From NCBI RefSeq assembly GCF_046736345.1, contig NZ_CP157210.1, positions 2,790,001-2,854,000 on the forward strand: a stretch of DNA of 64,000 nucleotides. The letters are read 5' to 3'. Below are positions 7,999 through 17,229 of the stretch, piece after piece. The position numbers were made by a program, and so were the translations under genes. The notes beneath the pieces are model-generated. The model saw only the letters and a program-made list of their open reading frames with translations. It had not been told where the DNA came from and ran no database searches. Each line of letters begins with the position of its first letter. Position 1 is the stretch's first letter. This DNA is from Hyphococcus formosus (lineage in GTDB: Bacteria > Pseudomonadota > Alphaproteobacteria > Caulobacterales > Parvularculaceae).

Positions 7999-9366
7999 CT
8001 ATGCCTTATCGCGTCCGCCATACCAATCAAGTCGTCGCGTTACGAACATGGTCAATGCGATCGCACCAAAGGCCGTAACAGAGCCGATCAGCAGGGCGTA
8101 ATCCTCTGATTTCATGAGTAGATATATCAGACCATAGGCCGCTGAAAAGGCAGCAAATGCGATTATGCCGCGCATTTTGCTGTGAAACACCGTCGCAGCA
8201 TAGGCCCCGGAAAGGCTAACCGTGGCCACTGCCGTCACGGCGAACGCTGCGTCAAAGCCGATATGTTCGGAAAATGCGAGAACCATCAGGTAAAAGATCA
8301 CCTGCGTAAGCCCCAGCAGAATATATTGCGCCGGGTGGGCTCTGGCGTCGGTGGTGGCTTCGAACAAAAAGAACGTCAGAAAAACAACACCGAGAAACAT
8401 CAATGAATATTTGAGGGCGCGATTGACGCTTTTATAGGGGCTCGCAGCGGATACGAAGCTGACACCGAAAGATTTCCCTTGATCGAGAAATGCGAGATTA
8501 CCCTCGACCGGGAAGCTGCGCGGCAGATTTCGGGCGAGGTAAGGGATGCGCCATTGCGCGGTAAACCCTTGGTCAGTGATCTCGCGACTGTCCGGGAGAT
8601 ATGCACCTTGAAAGCTCGGGTCGGGCCAATCCGACTGCATAGAGACCCTTGTATCCTCGCCCGCGGGTGCAAATTGGAGTGCCCCGCCGCCAGACATGGG
8701 CAACGCCAGCTCAAACTCGATGGTTGCTGAAGGGTCGGTGATCGGCAGCATCATGCTTATCCCGGGCAGGGAGATATTGTCGCCGCGACGCCCTGACTCG
8801 AGAACCGTTAAGCTGATACCTGGTTCAAAGGTTGCTTTGTGTTCGCGACCATTAATTTTGACGGAGAGATTGTCGCGAATGCCCTTGAGGGCCGTGTCAT
8901 CCCGAAATTTGATCGCAAGAACCGCCTGCTGCCAATCAAATTTCGCTTCGCCGTCGGCAATGGCCGGGGGCACAAGGGTACTAAACTGGCCTTTCATTTC
9001 TATATCGGCGTCATAGATCGTCGCGTCATAAATTGATCGGCGTCGTTGCGTCGCCGAGATCTTGCTATCGATATCTAGGCTTTGCGGGGTGAAGGCAAAA
9101 TATTGCGTGCGCTTTACCGGTACTTCAAACTTTTCGAGTTTGTCGGTTTCGATCACCGCCGGAACAATAATCAGGGGGCCGCTAATCGTTTGCTCTCCGC
9201 CAGCCAGCTGGTAGATCTCTTGCTTAACGCTTTCTGCGCGGGTCGAGCGTTCGAACACCAACCCATAAACCAGCATGGCCGGTATCCACAAAAGGAAGGC
9301 AAGCGCGCCCACCAAAATCAGCTTTAGGCCTAAAGACCTGTTTTTGAATGTCTCGTTGATATTCAT
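7999..9366 (-). CDS. creD: Inner membrane protein CreD family
   Basis: The 455-residue protein matches the CreD layout: one N-terminal transmembrane segment (about 15-38), a large periplasmic domain with the family phrase QYFAFTPQSLDID, and a C-terminal cluster of about five hydrophobic segments including FLFEATTDARAHPAQY. CreD is the membrane protein of the E. coli CreBC regulon and is linked to envelope integrity and beta-lactam/colicin tolerance; its biochemical role is unknown. No creBC genes are nearby. It lies just upstream of sdhB. Confidence 0.9.
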   Translation of the reverse strand: MNINETFKNRSLGLKLILVGALAFLLWIPAMLVYGLVFERSTRAESVKQEIYQLAGGEQTISGPLIIVPAVIETDKLEKFEVPVKRTQYFAFTPQSLDIDSKISATQRRRSIYDATIYDADIEMKGQFSTLVPPAIADGEAKFDWQQAVLAIKFRDDTALKGIRDNLSVKINGREHKATFEPGISLTVLESGRRGDNISLPGISMMLPITDPSATIEFELALPMSGGGALQFAPAGEDTRVSMQSDWPDPSFQGAYLPDSREITDQGFTAQWRIPYLARNLPRSFPVEGNLAFLDQGKSFGVSFVSAASPYKSVNRALKYSLMFLGVVFLTFFLFEATTDARAHPAQYILLGLTQVIFYLMVLAFSEHIGFDAAFAVTAVATVSLSGAYAATVFHSKMRGIIAFAAFSAAYGLIYLLMKSEDYALLIGSVTAFGAIALTMFVTRRLDWYGGRDKA

Positions 9367-9458
9367 AATGCTGCCTTTTCGATCTCCCCTACAGCCATAA
9401 TTGCCCTACGCGGCGTGATTGTTCCGCATAAGGCGTAATCAAGGAAATTCAAAGGCAG

Positions 9459-10295
9459 TTAGATGCCCTTTTTTACCGGGGCGAGGTCATCATATTGCGG
9501 CTCACGGTTTTCTGACTTGGAGATATAACTCTCTTTTATATCTTCGGTCCGGAACATGGCCGCGTTCCAAAGCGCGATATAATCAAGTGTATCTTCGGTA
9601 GTGTGGTCGCGAGAGTAGTTAATCAGTTTTTTACAGCCCGCAATTGCCAGTGGTGCATGACCGGCAATGCGTTTTGCGATCTTCATCACATTTTCAAGCA
9701 GCTCTTCCGGGGTTTCGTAAACTTCGTTTACCAATCCGATCTCTTTGGCTTTCGTCGCGGGCAGGCGTTCAGCGGTATAGGACATTTGCCGCGCCCAGCC
9801 TTCTGGTATGATCTTGGTCAGACGCGGGAAGGTGCCGACATCCGCGGTCATGCCGATGGCTGTTTCCTGAACGCAAAAGAACGCATCTTTGCTTGCGTAG
9901 CGGCAATCGCAGGCGCTGATAAGGTCAACGCCCGCACCAACTGCGCCGCCTTGTACTGCTGCCAAAACAGGTTGGCGCGCATTTTCAAGCGCCGAAAAAG
10001 TATCCTGCAGGGATTTCACATTATAGCGGAACGCTTCGGCAGCGACTTCGCGATTTGCAGGAGGCGCATCAAGCGCGCCGCTCATAAAGACGGAAATATC
10101 CATCCCGGCGGTGAAGTGTTTTCCCTCCGCTGACAGAACAATCACACGCGCTTCGGCATTATCGGACACATTATTGACTGCTTCCGGCAATTCTCGCCAG
10201 AATTCTGGAATGAATGAGTTGAACTTATCCGGGCGGGAGAATCGGATATGCGCAATACCATCTTCAATTGTGAGATTAAAACAAGAATGGCCCAT
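9459..10295 (-). CDS. Crotonase-family enzyme, dienoyl-CoA isomerase type
   Basis: From the ATG at 10295 the protein has 278 residues. AAGGAG lies 9 nt upstream and the sequence starts MGHSCFNLTIEDG; an upstream in-frame start would add 28 non-conserved residues. It has the crotonase oxyanion-hole regions (FTAGMD; VQGGAVGAGVDL). The segment CDCRYASKDAFF followed by VQETAIGMTADVG carries an Asp-Glu-Asp pattern like that of ECH1 delta3,5-delta2,4-dienoyl-CoA isomerases rather than the two catalytic Glu residues of hydratases. A role in beta-oxidation of unsaturated fatty acids is inferred. Confidence 0.88.
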   Translation of the reverse strand: MGHSCFNLTIEDGIAHIRFSRPDKFNSFIPEFWRELPEAVNNVSDNAEARVIVLSAEGKHFTAGMDISVFMSGALDAPPANREVAAEAFRYNVKSLQDTFSALENARQPVLAAVQGGAVGAGVDLISACDCRYASKDAFFCVQETAIGMTADVGTFPRLTKIIPEGWARQMSYTAERLPATKAKEIGLVNEVYETPEELLENVMKIAKRIAGHAPLAIAGCKKLINYSRDHTTEDTLDYIALWNAAMFRTEDIKESYISKSENREPQYDDLAPVKKGI

Positions 10296-10513
10296 AGTCC
10301 GCGCTCCTTCGATATGGATTCTGACTTTGTGGTTTTCCGTGATATAAAGGTTAAAGCCAATAGGCGATCGCAGTTGCAAGGGCTGAGGTCGCTGGCAGTG
10401 ATGGAATAAGGTTTGGCATCAATTATGCTTGGAATGGCGGGAAACTGTTGGTTTTCGGGCGATTTTGCCTAATCGGTGCCGGATTGAACCGGTAGAATTT
10501 TGTAAAGCGGTAC

Positions 10514-11722
10514 ATGGCGCAGGATAAAGCGGCAGATGTCATCAACTTTTCGGCTCCGCGTGAAGCGGCGGCGAATGACGGCGAAACTGTAGGTGTATTT
10601 CTCGCTGCCAGTCGAATTGCGGCGGGCATTTCCATTGAAGAATTAAGCGATGCCATCAAGGTAAAAGCCACGCATCTGCAATCCATCGAAGCGATGCGGC
10701 CCGATCTGCTGCCGCCATTGCCTTATGTGATTGGTTTCGTGAAAGCGTACGCCCGTCATCTCGGTCTTGATGCTGACGAAATCGCAGACCGTTATCGTGT
10801 CGAGGCGGGGGGGGCAACGCCGGTTCCGTTAAATGCGTCGCCATCAGGGAAGTCCGCAATCGTCGCGGAGGATGGCGCGCAATGGGTTTCTATTTTTGCC
10901 GTTTTGGCGATTACGCTTTTTGTTGCGTGGGTCATTTTCCAGATATTGCTCGGCGGTGGTCGCGAAGAGGCAACGCCGGTTGTACCTGAAAAGCGCGTAA
11001 CGCTCGGTGCGCCAATCGATGCACCGACAACAGCACGTCCGGTGAAAACAGCGGAACAATCGACAGAAGCGCAAACGCAGACACCTCAAGCGGTGCCTGT
11101 AGAGACCGCGGCAGTTGAACCGGATCCCGTCGAGGCTGACACGGCCGCGCCAACCCAAGACGAAGCAGGACCAACAGACATCGAAACACCGGCGCAAAGC
11201 GAAGCGGTCGTTGCTGCCGTCGAACCGGTTACGACCCCAGAAGAAACAAGGGCGGAAGCGCCAACGGAACAGATTGTTTCGCGCGAGCGGGCACCTTTAC
11301 CGCGCAGCGAGCCGAGCAGCATCATTACGCCGGAACCGACAGCACCGGTTGCACAATCCGTTGCGCAGCGAACCCAGATTACGCCGCCAACCGGTGAACG
11401 TGTAAGACGGGCATTGCCTCGGCGTCCGACGCCTGCGGCCCCGAAACCAGTTATAACGCCCGCTGAGCTTTTGCGCTCTTCCGCGCCGCGTTACCCAGAC
11501 CGTTGTGCGGGGCGGGCCGTGGCGCTTGAAACGGTGACGGTCAATTTTGACGTAAACACCGAAGGCCGTGTGTCGAATGCGAAAATCGCATCGTCGACAA
11601 ATGAATGCTTCAATAACGAGGCCTTGCGCACACTGACGCGCTGGCGGTTTGAGCCGAAAACCGTTGATGGCAAAACGGCGATCGATACCGGCAAAACGGC
11701 CACGTTGAATTTCCGGCGTTAA
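10514..11722 (+). CDS. RodZ-like HTH / TonB C-terminal domain fusion protein
   Basis: The 402-residue protein joins three parts. Residues 24-98 form a RodZ-type helix-turn-helix (HTH_25), with the family motif PYVIGFVKAYARHLGLD. Residues about 124-147 form one transmembrane segment. A Pro/Glu/Thr-rich linker of about 170 residues then leads to a C-terminal TonB-like domain from about 318 (APRYPDRCAGRAVALETV, with RWRFEPKTVDG near the end). This suggests a cytoplasmic HTH coupled through the membrane to a periplasmic TonB fold. The order is seen in the sequence; any signalling or energy-transducing role is inferred. Its stop overlaps the convergent dipeptidase gene by 4 nt. Confidence 0.85.
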   Translation: MAQDKAADVINFSAPREAAANDGETVGVFLAASRIAAGISIEELSDAIKVKATHLQSIEAMRPDLLPPLPYVIGFVKAYARHLGLDADEIADRYRVEAGGATPVPLNASPSGKSAIVAEDGAQWVSIFAVLAITLFVAWVIFQILLGGGREEATPVVPEKRVTLGAPIDAPTTARPVKTAEQSTEAQTQTPQAVPVETAAVEPDPVEADTAAPTQDEAGPTDIETPAQSEAVVAAVEPVTTPEETRAEAPTEQIVSRERAPLPRSEPSSIITPEPTAPVAQSVAQRTQITPPTGERVRRALPRRPTPAAPKPVITPAELLRSSAPRYPDRCAGRAVALETVTVNFDVNTEGRVSNAKIASSTNECFNNEALRTLTRWRFEPKTVDGKTAIDTGKTATLNFRR

Positions 11723-12801
11723 TGCCCGAAAACCTCGCGGAACAGGCGCATCCAATTGCCGCCCAACAGGTTCTCTAACTGGCGCGTTTTCCATCCCCGT
11801 CTGTCGAGCACGTTGATGACATTGCGGAAACGGTCCGGCGTATCGAGCTTCGGGATATAGGGCGGCCACTGAACGTCATAGCTTGGCTTGAAGAATTTTA
11901 GACGCGGCTCGTACCATTCTTCTTTGGTGGCCCAGCTTTTCAATCCGCGCACCGGAAAGTCGGTTGATAGAGCGATGTGATCAAAACCGGCAACATTGAC
12001 CGCATGTTCGATATGATCCGCATAGGTCTCTATGGTCGTGTCTGTGCCGGGATTTTTTCCGATGAAATAGCCAAGCGCGGCAATCCCTGCGACGCCGCCT
12101 TTGTCTGCGAGGGCCTTGAATTGTGCATCGGTTTTGGCGCGTGGATGGTTCGGGCGCAGGGCTTCGGCCATCGTATGGGTATAGGCAATGGGTTTTTCTG
12201 AAAATGCGACGGCGTCAAGCGTGGTTTGGTGGCCGCTATGGGAAACATCAACCAAAACGCCAATTTCGTTCATGCGTTTTACGACCTCGATCCCGAAATC
12301 AGAAAGGCCCGCATTGGTTCGTTCGGTCGATCCATCACCTAACCGATTGCGTGTGTTATAGGTCAATTGGAAACACCGCATGCCGATGGCGTGAAGGACA
12401 TCGACATTATCGACTTCCCCTTCGAGCATGGTTGCGTTCTGGAAATTCATCATCACGGCGAGTTTGTTTTCGCGCTTGGCGCGCTCAAAGTCGCTGGCGG
12501 AAAGCGCCATCATATATCGATCCGGCATGTCTTTAATGCGTTTTCTCCAATCCATGATTTCATCGATCGCGGTCTGAAGATCGTTGCGATCAAGCGAGGT
12601 AATCATGCCGGTATAGCCGGAATCCCGAACCGCCTGATGTTCAACATCATCCCATTCATGGCCGAATGACAGGGCGTCAATTACGATGGCTTTGTCGTAA
12701 AGGCGATCCAGCGCCTGTTTCGATTGCGCAGCACTAGCCGATGAAATGGATGCGGCGGCACCAGCCGCAAGGCGGAATGTTTCGCGTCGCGTGAGATACA
12801 T
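11719..12801 (-). CDS. Peptidase M19 (membrane dipeptidase) homologue, Tat-exported
   Basis: The 360-residue protein is of the renal dipeptidase/M19 family. It starts with a Tat-like signal (TRRETFRLAAG). The C-terminal zinc histidines are present in LVDVSHSGHQT and AYTHTMAEALRPNHPR. The usual N-terminal IDGHxD motif instead reads IDALSFG (residues 41-47), and the bridging-Glu region reads MNFQNATMLEG, so the canonical binuclear zinc site appears altered. The start codon abuts the T-run of the sdh terminator hairpin, whose 3' arm (GGGAAGG) is the only plausible ribosome-binding site. It could be an active variant or a non-catalytic relative. Confidence 0.85.
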   Translation of the reverse strand: MYLTRRETFRLAAGAAASISSASAAQSKQALDRLYDKAIVIDALSFGHEWDDVEHQAVRDSGYTGMITSLDRNDLQTAIDEIMDWRKRIKDMPDRYMMALSASDFERAKRENKLAVMMNFQNATMLEGEVDNVDVLHAIGMRCFQLTYNTRNRLGDGSTERTNAGLSDFGIEVVKRMNEIGVLVDVSHSGHQTTLDAVAFSEKPIAYTHTMAEALRPNHPRAKTDAQFKALADKGGVAGIAALGYFIGKNPGTDTTIETYADHIEHAVNVAGFDHIALSTDFPVRGLKSWATKEEWYEPRLKFFKPSYDVQWPPYIPKLDTPDRFRNVINVLDRRGWKTRQLENLLGGNWMRLFREVFGH

Positions 12802-12807
12802 AAAAAA

Positions 12808-12833
12808 AGCCTTCCCGAATTTTCGGGAAGGCT
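12808..12833 (-). terminator. Terminator after sdhCDA, abutting the dipeptidase start
   Basis: Arms 12808-12819 and 12822-12833 (AGCCTTCCCGAA and its complement) form a near-perfect hairpin. On the minus strand it is followed by a T run that ends at the ATG of the next gene. It should terminate sdhCDA transcription; read-through would hide the putative ribosome-binding site of the dipeptidase gene in the stem. Confidence 0.85.
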
Positions 12834-12864
12834 AAACCGTTTTTATCGGATCGTAAAAGGGGGC

Positions 12865-14652
12865 TTAGTAAACCCGTTTTTTCGGTTCGATATAATCCAT
12901 CTCGTCAGTGAGCGTGTAATTGTGAACCGGACGATAATCGATGGTGGCCTTACCATCAGCAAACCATGCGGCGGTGTGCTTCATCCAGTTTGCGTCGTCA
13001 CGATCAGGGTAGTCTTCGCGGGCATGGGCACCGCGCGATTCCGTGCGGTTGGCCGCGCCTTCCATGGTGACGATGGCCTGGCCGATCATATTGTCGAGCT
13101 CAAGCGTTTCCACGAGGTCGGTGTTCCACACGAGCGAGCGATCTGTGACGCCGATATTCGGCATAGAGTCATAGACTTCCTTGATCTTGGTGCGGCCTTC
13201 TTCAAGCACTTCACCGGTCCGGAACACCGCGCAGTTGTTCTGCATGACGCTTTGCATATTGGCGCGGATCGTCGATGTCGGTGTATCGCCTTTGGCATTA
13301 CGGAAATGATCAAGCCGCGCAAGCGCCTCGTCGGTTCCGCGCTGTGGCAGGTCGCGATGGGCACCCTGCGCCTTGACGACTTCACCGCAACGAATACCGG
13401 CTGCACGACCAAAGACCACAAGGTCGATCAATGAGTTTGAGCCGAGGCGGTTAGCACCGTGAACAGAGACACATGCGGCTTCACCAATTGCCATCAGGCC
13501 GGGCACAACCGCGTCCGCATCATCGCCGCGTTTGGTGACGACTTCGCCGTGATAATTGGTCGGAATACCGCCCATATTATAGTGCACTGTCGGGATAACC
13601 GGGATCGGTTCTTTGGTGACGTCAACGCCCGCAAAGATTTTCGCCGATTCCGAAATACCCGGAAGACGCTGCGCAAGAACGGCCGGGTCAAGGTGATTGA
13701 GGTTCAGATGAATGTGATCCTTGTTCGGACCGACGCCGCGCCCTTCGCGGATTTCGATGGTCATTGAACGAGAAACAACATCGCGCGAAGCTAGATCTTT
13801 TGCCGACGGTGCATAACGCTCCATGAAGCGTTCGCCCTCAGAGTTCGTCAGGTAACCACCTTCGCCACGTGAGCCTTCGGTGATCAAAACACCTGCGCCA
13901 TAAATGCCGGTCGGGTGGAACTGAACGAATTCCATATCCTGAAGCGGCAGACCTGCGCGCAGGACCATGCCGTTACCATCGCCCGTGCAAGTATGGGCAG
14001 AGGTGCAAGAGAAATAAGTCCGGCCATAACCACCAGTGGCGAGGATTACCATTTTCGCCTTGTAACGGTGGATGCGTCCGGTATCGAGTTCCCAAGAGAG
14101 CAGACCGGCGCATTCGCCTTCGTCTGTCATGATCAAATCAAGGGCAAAATGCTCGATGAAAAATTTGGCGTTGTTTTTGACGGCCTGGCCATAAAGCGTA
14201 TGCAAGATAGCGTGACCGGTCCGGTCAGCGGCTGCGCATGTCCGTTGTACCTGACCTTCGCCAAAATTGCGGGTCATGCCGCCAAAAGCGCGCTGATAGA
14301 TTTTGCCTTCTTCCGTACGAGAGAAAGGCACGCCCCAATGTTCCAGTTCGTAAACCGCCGCCGGGGCGTGTTTGCAAAGATATTCAATAGCGTCCTGATC
14401 GCCGAGCCAGTCTGACCCCTTTACGGTGTCATACATGTGCCAGCGCCAGTCATCTTCGCCCATATTGCCAAGCGACGCGGAGATCCCGCCCTGCGCCGCA
14501 ACGGTGTGCGAGCGGGTTGGGAATACCTTGGTGACACATGCGGTTTTTAGGCCAGCCTGCGCTGCGCCGAGTGTTGCCCTTAGGCCGGCACCGCCAGCGC
14601 CCACAACGACAACATCATATTCGTGATCGATAATCTCGTAATTGGAAGTCAT
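12865..14652 (-). CDS. sdhA: Succinate dehydrogenase flavoprotein subunit
   Basis: The 595-residue SdhA starts with the FAD-binding VVVVGAGGAGLRA motif. It has the flavinylation segment RSHTVAAQGGISAS, whose His carries the covalent FAD, and the active-site region with RGEGG and HPTG. It oxidises succinate to fumarate. It follows sdhD by 3 nt in the order sdhC-sdhD-sdhA, but sdhB is not adjacent; a strong terminator follows instead. Confidence 0.97.
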   Translation of the reverse strand: MTSNYEIIDHEYDVVVVGAGGAGLRATLGAAQAGLKTACVTKVFPTRSHTVAAQGGISASLGNMGEDDWRWHMYDTVKGSDWLGDQDAIEYLCKHAPAAVYELEHWGVPFSRTEEGKIYQRAFGGMTRNFGEGQVQRTCAAADRTGHAILHTLYGQAVKNNAKFFIEHFALDLIMTDEGECAGLLSWELDTGRIHRYKAKMVILATGGYGRTYFSCTSAHTCTGDGNGMVLRAGLPLQDMEFVQFHPTGIYGAGVLITEGSRGEGGYLTNSEGERFMERYAPSAKDLASRDVVSRSMTIEIREGRGVGPNKDHIHLNLNHLDPAVLAQRLPGISESAKIFAGVDVTKEPIPVIPTVHYNMGGIPTNYHGEVVTKRGDDADAVVPGLMAIGEAACVSVHGANRLGSNSLIDLVVFGRAAGIRCGEVVKAQGAHRDLPQRGTDEALARLDHFRNAKGDTPTSTIRANMQSVMQNNCAVFRTGEVLEEGRTKIKEVYDSMPNIGVTDRSLVWNTDLVETLELDNMIGQAIVTMEGAANRTESRGAHAREDYPDRDDANWMKHTAAWFADGKATIDYRPVHNYTLTDEMDYIEPKKRVY

Positions 14653-14655
14653 TCG

Positions 14656-14991
14656 TCAGCCTGCAAATGAAATGTTGAAAACGGCGAAAAGGGTGCTGGC
14701 GATAATGCCGACAGCAACAAGCCAGTTCAAAAGAAGTAAAACGCCGCCAAGTTTGGAATGGATGTAATCGACAATGATCTCCGCAAGGCCGATCCGCATA
14801 TGCAGCGCGCCGATAATGATAAAGACCGAAAGAAGAATGCCGTTCACTGGATTGGCGAGCCATGCCCGCGCAACTTCGTAATCAGCACCAAGATGCGACA
14901 CAACGCTGATCAGGAACCAGATACCGAGTGGGATCAAAAGCGCAGCGGTCGCGCGCTGAACGATAAATGTTGAAGTGCCTTTATGTGCCAT
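14656..14991 (-). CDS. sdhD: Succinate dehydrogenase membrane anchor SdhD
   Basis: The 111-residue protein has three hydrophobic segments and HMRIGLAEIIVDYIH, the conserved anchor motif with the histidine associated with haem and quinone. The ATG at 14991 is preferred because GGAGGAG lies about 10 nt upstream and the start then falls 1 nt after the sdhC stop; an in-frame start at 15024 would overlap sdhC by 32 nt. It anchors SdhAB and helps form the quinone site. Confidence 0.93.
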   Translation of the reverse strand: MAHKGTSTFIVQRATAALLIPLGIWFLISVVSHLGADYEVARAWLANPVNGILLSVFIIIGALHMRIGLAEIIVDYIHSKLGGVLLLLNWLVAVGIIASTLFAVFNISFAG

Positions 14992-14992
14992 C

Positions 14993-15412
14993 TTACGCAG
15001 CTCCTCCCGCAGAATATCCAACAAAAAGGATGATCGCTGCGAGGACGATCGAGCCGATATAAATTGCCCATGCAGTTTTGGTTGCCGTCGCTGGCGCGAG
15101 GCCGCGTCCGGTATCCCAATAAAGGTGGCGAAGACCGTTCATCATATGGAATGACAAGGCCCAGACATAACCGGCAACAATGATGAAACCGATCGGAGAG
15201 CCGACAAAGCCAGCGACAGCGGCGAATAGAGCCGGATCGAAGGCGAGGGCATAGGCCCAGACCGTAAGTAACAATGACCCGCCATAAAGAACCATGCCGG
15301 TTCCGCGGTGGGTGATGGACGCTGCCATCGTGACAGTAAATTTCCAAATTTGGAGATGTGGCGATATGGGTCGCGGTGATTGCGGCCGTTCGGGTAATGC
15401 GCTGTTGACCAT
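14993..15412 (-). CDS. sdhC: Succinate dehydrogenase cytochrome b556 subunit
   Basis: The 139-residue protein has both SdhC signatures: RPISPHLQIWKF followed by SITHRGTG near the N-terminus, and SFHMMNGLRHLYWDTG, which carries the axial haem histidine. Three transmembrane segments are visible. It is the first gene of sdhCDA, with the promoter expected in 15413-15646. Confidence 0.95.
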   Translation of the reverse strand: MVNSALPERPQSPRPISPHLQIWKFTVTMAASITHRGTGMVLYGGSLLLTVWAYALAFDPALFAAVAGFVGSPIGFIIVAGYVWALSFHMMNGLRHLYWDTGRGLAPATATKTAWAIYIGSIVLAAIILFVGYSAGGAA

Positions 15413-15646
15413 GAAAGCCCCGTAAATTCAGGCGGAAAAAGGTTTGGCGAACATAGGCCGCCCCTTCTTGGTGTCAACGCGGTAAGTTGTATCTCTTTGT
15501 GATAAAATCATGCAGATCCGGTGGCTTGCTGCTATTTTCTTGGGCAACACCCCGAGAATCCTGCGTGACCATTGCCATGGGCTGGCCTTTTCGGTCATGC
15601 TGTCACTGGTTAAGGGGTGCCGCGACGGCTGAGTATGGGGACGGGA

Positions 15647-16150
15647 ATGAACAAGCGATTTTCAATGGCGATGGGTGCGGCTTTGGTATTGGCCTGCGCG
15701 CCGGGGGCATCTGCGCAATCCTTAGGGTCTGTCACGGCAGACCAGTTAGAGACGGTGTTAAGCGCGGCGGATCTCAGCCCGAATATGATGGCGGACAGTC
15801 AAACCGGGGCACCGGTTGCTGCTGGGCGTGCCGGTGATTTTGGCTTTTATGTCCGCGCGCTTGGTTGTTCGGGTGCGCCGACGGCCTGCGAGACCTTGGT
15901 GTTTTTCGCCAATTTCGAGCTGGGCCGGGATGTCACCGAAAGCGATTACCGCATCGTCAATAGCTTCAATGACAGTCAGGTCTTTGGCCGGGCTTATGTT
16001 CTGGAAGGAACCAATGAAGTCGGCGTTGATTATGTGATCGAGTTGGGCGGCGGTGTTTCCGAAGCCCATCTCTCACAAAATATCAGCCGGTGGGCCGATG
16101 TGATCTCGGCATTTGTAGCGAAATTCCAGAGCGGTTCTGCCGGCGCTTAG
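15647..16150 (+). CDS. Exported YbjN-domain protein
   Basis: From the ATG at 15647 (167 residues) there is a clear signal peptide MNKRFSMAMGAALVLACAPGASA. The mature part has a YbjN-like alpha/beta fold (GDFGFYVRALGC, LVFFANFELGRDV, VDYVIELGGGVSEAHLSQNISRW). YbjN-family proteins resemble type III secretion chaperones in fold; the function of exported members is unknown. An earlier in-frame ATG at 15617 is less likely because the signal peptide would be displaced. The stop overlaps the next convergent gene by 4 nt. Confidence 0.75.
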   Translation: MNKRFSMAMGAALVLACAPGASAQSLGSVTADQLETVLSAADLSPNMMADSQTGAPVAAGRAGDFGFYVRALGCSGAPTACETLVFFANFELGRDVTESDYRIVNSFNDSQVFGRAYVLEGTNEVGVDYVIELGGGVSEAHLSQNISRWADVISAFVAKFQSGSAGA

Positions 16151-17106
16151 GCTGCGCTTCCGATCAATTTTTTCAACGTATCCGGCAGCTCTTTTTCGTG
16201 CTGGCGCATCCGTTCGATCAACCGGCGCTCATTGGCGTCGAACCCGCCATCTTTGCCGATGCGCGATGCCAGCCATTCAGCTTCGGCCTTGGTGATTTGC
16301 TCCGCATCGGTGGCGGCCGCATCCCGTTGGTCGTTATGGGCACCGGCCACGGTTTCGCTGGCATAGGCGTTTTTCACGGCGCTGAACCCGCCCGAGAGCA
16401 TGCGTTTGAAAAAGCCGCCCACATTGGTCGAATGATCGCGCGCCCATGCATTGCGGCGGAAGGCTTCTTCTCGGCTGGGCGCGGTATATCCTAGATGCGC
16501 CATCAGATGATTGATGATGCCTTGTACGAAAAGTTCGGTCCAGGCGGGGCTGTTGCGCGCATTTTCCGTGGCGTCATTGATGTCGAAAAGCAGTTCTGCT
16601 TCGGCTCTGGTAACGGCGACATTGCCATCACCGCCGGCCGCAAACAGATAGCGGCGCAGGATGATTGCGTCGTGCTTCTCGACAATTGGCCCGCCTTCTT
16701 TTTTGAGAATGCTTTGCTTGATCTGATCGCCGACAAAGGCCGCAAAGTCTGACGGCGTTGCTTCGGCGGTTTCCATCAATTTGACCATGAGTGCGATCTC
16801 AAGGCCATTAGCGTGGCCGTTTCTGAGGACGCGACTTTTCAGCGATTCAAATTCCTGTTCGGTCAAATAGCCCTGCGGTTCTTCTTCGCGCAGGTAAAAG
16901 TCCGCTGCGACTTCGGCAAAGAATTGAAACCATTCCGGCTCGCCATCGGGTGCTTTGTCGCCAAGCGCGAATAACGCATCGAGCTCTTTTGTTGAAACGA
17001 CACCATCCGCAAAGACTGTGCGGCGTAAAAACAAAACCTCATCCGCCGATACAAAGCCGTCGGCTCCGATTGCGGTTAGGCGGGTTTCCAGTGACTGGTC
17101 AGACAT
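16147..17106 (-). CDS. Hypothetical protein with TerB-like helical repeats
   Basis: The 319-residue cytoplasmic protein is all-helical. It contains several acidic segments of the type DGFVSADEVLFLRR, DGVVSTKELDALFALG and DGGFDANERRLIERMR at intervals, resembling TerB-like or EF-hand-like repeats. I cannot name a family with confidence. It is monocistronic, converges on the YbjN gene, and its upstream region faces the end of yeiH. Confidence 0.7.
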   Translation of the reverse strand: MSDQSLETRLTAIGADGFVSADEVLFLRRTVFADGVVSTKELDALFALGDKAPDGEPEWFQFFAEVAADFYLREEEPQGYLTEQEFESLKSRVLRNGHANGLEIALMVKLMETAEATPSDFAAFVGDQIKQSILKKEGGPIVEKHDAIILRRYLFAAGGDGNVAVTRAEAELLFDINDATENARNSPAWTELFVQGIINHLMAHLGYTAPSREEAFRRNAWARDHSTNVGGFFKRMLSGGFSAVKNAYASETVAGAHNDQRDAAATDAEQITKAEAEWLASRIGKDGGFDANERRLIERMRQHEKELPDTLKKLIGSAA

Positions 17107-17229
17107 TGAGCGCGCTCCAGAATGTAAATCTGGGCGCAGTGTGCCGGAACAGAGTTAAGATCGAGCAAAAGAATTCAGTGATATTCGTGCAAGATGCTGC
17201 GAGGGATTAAGTGCGCATTAACCAAAGCA

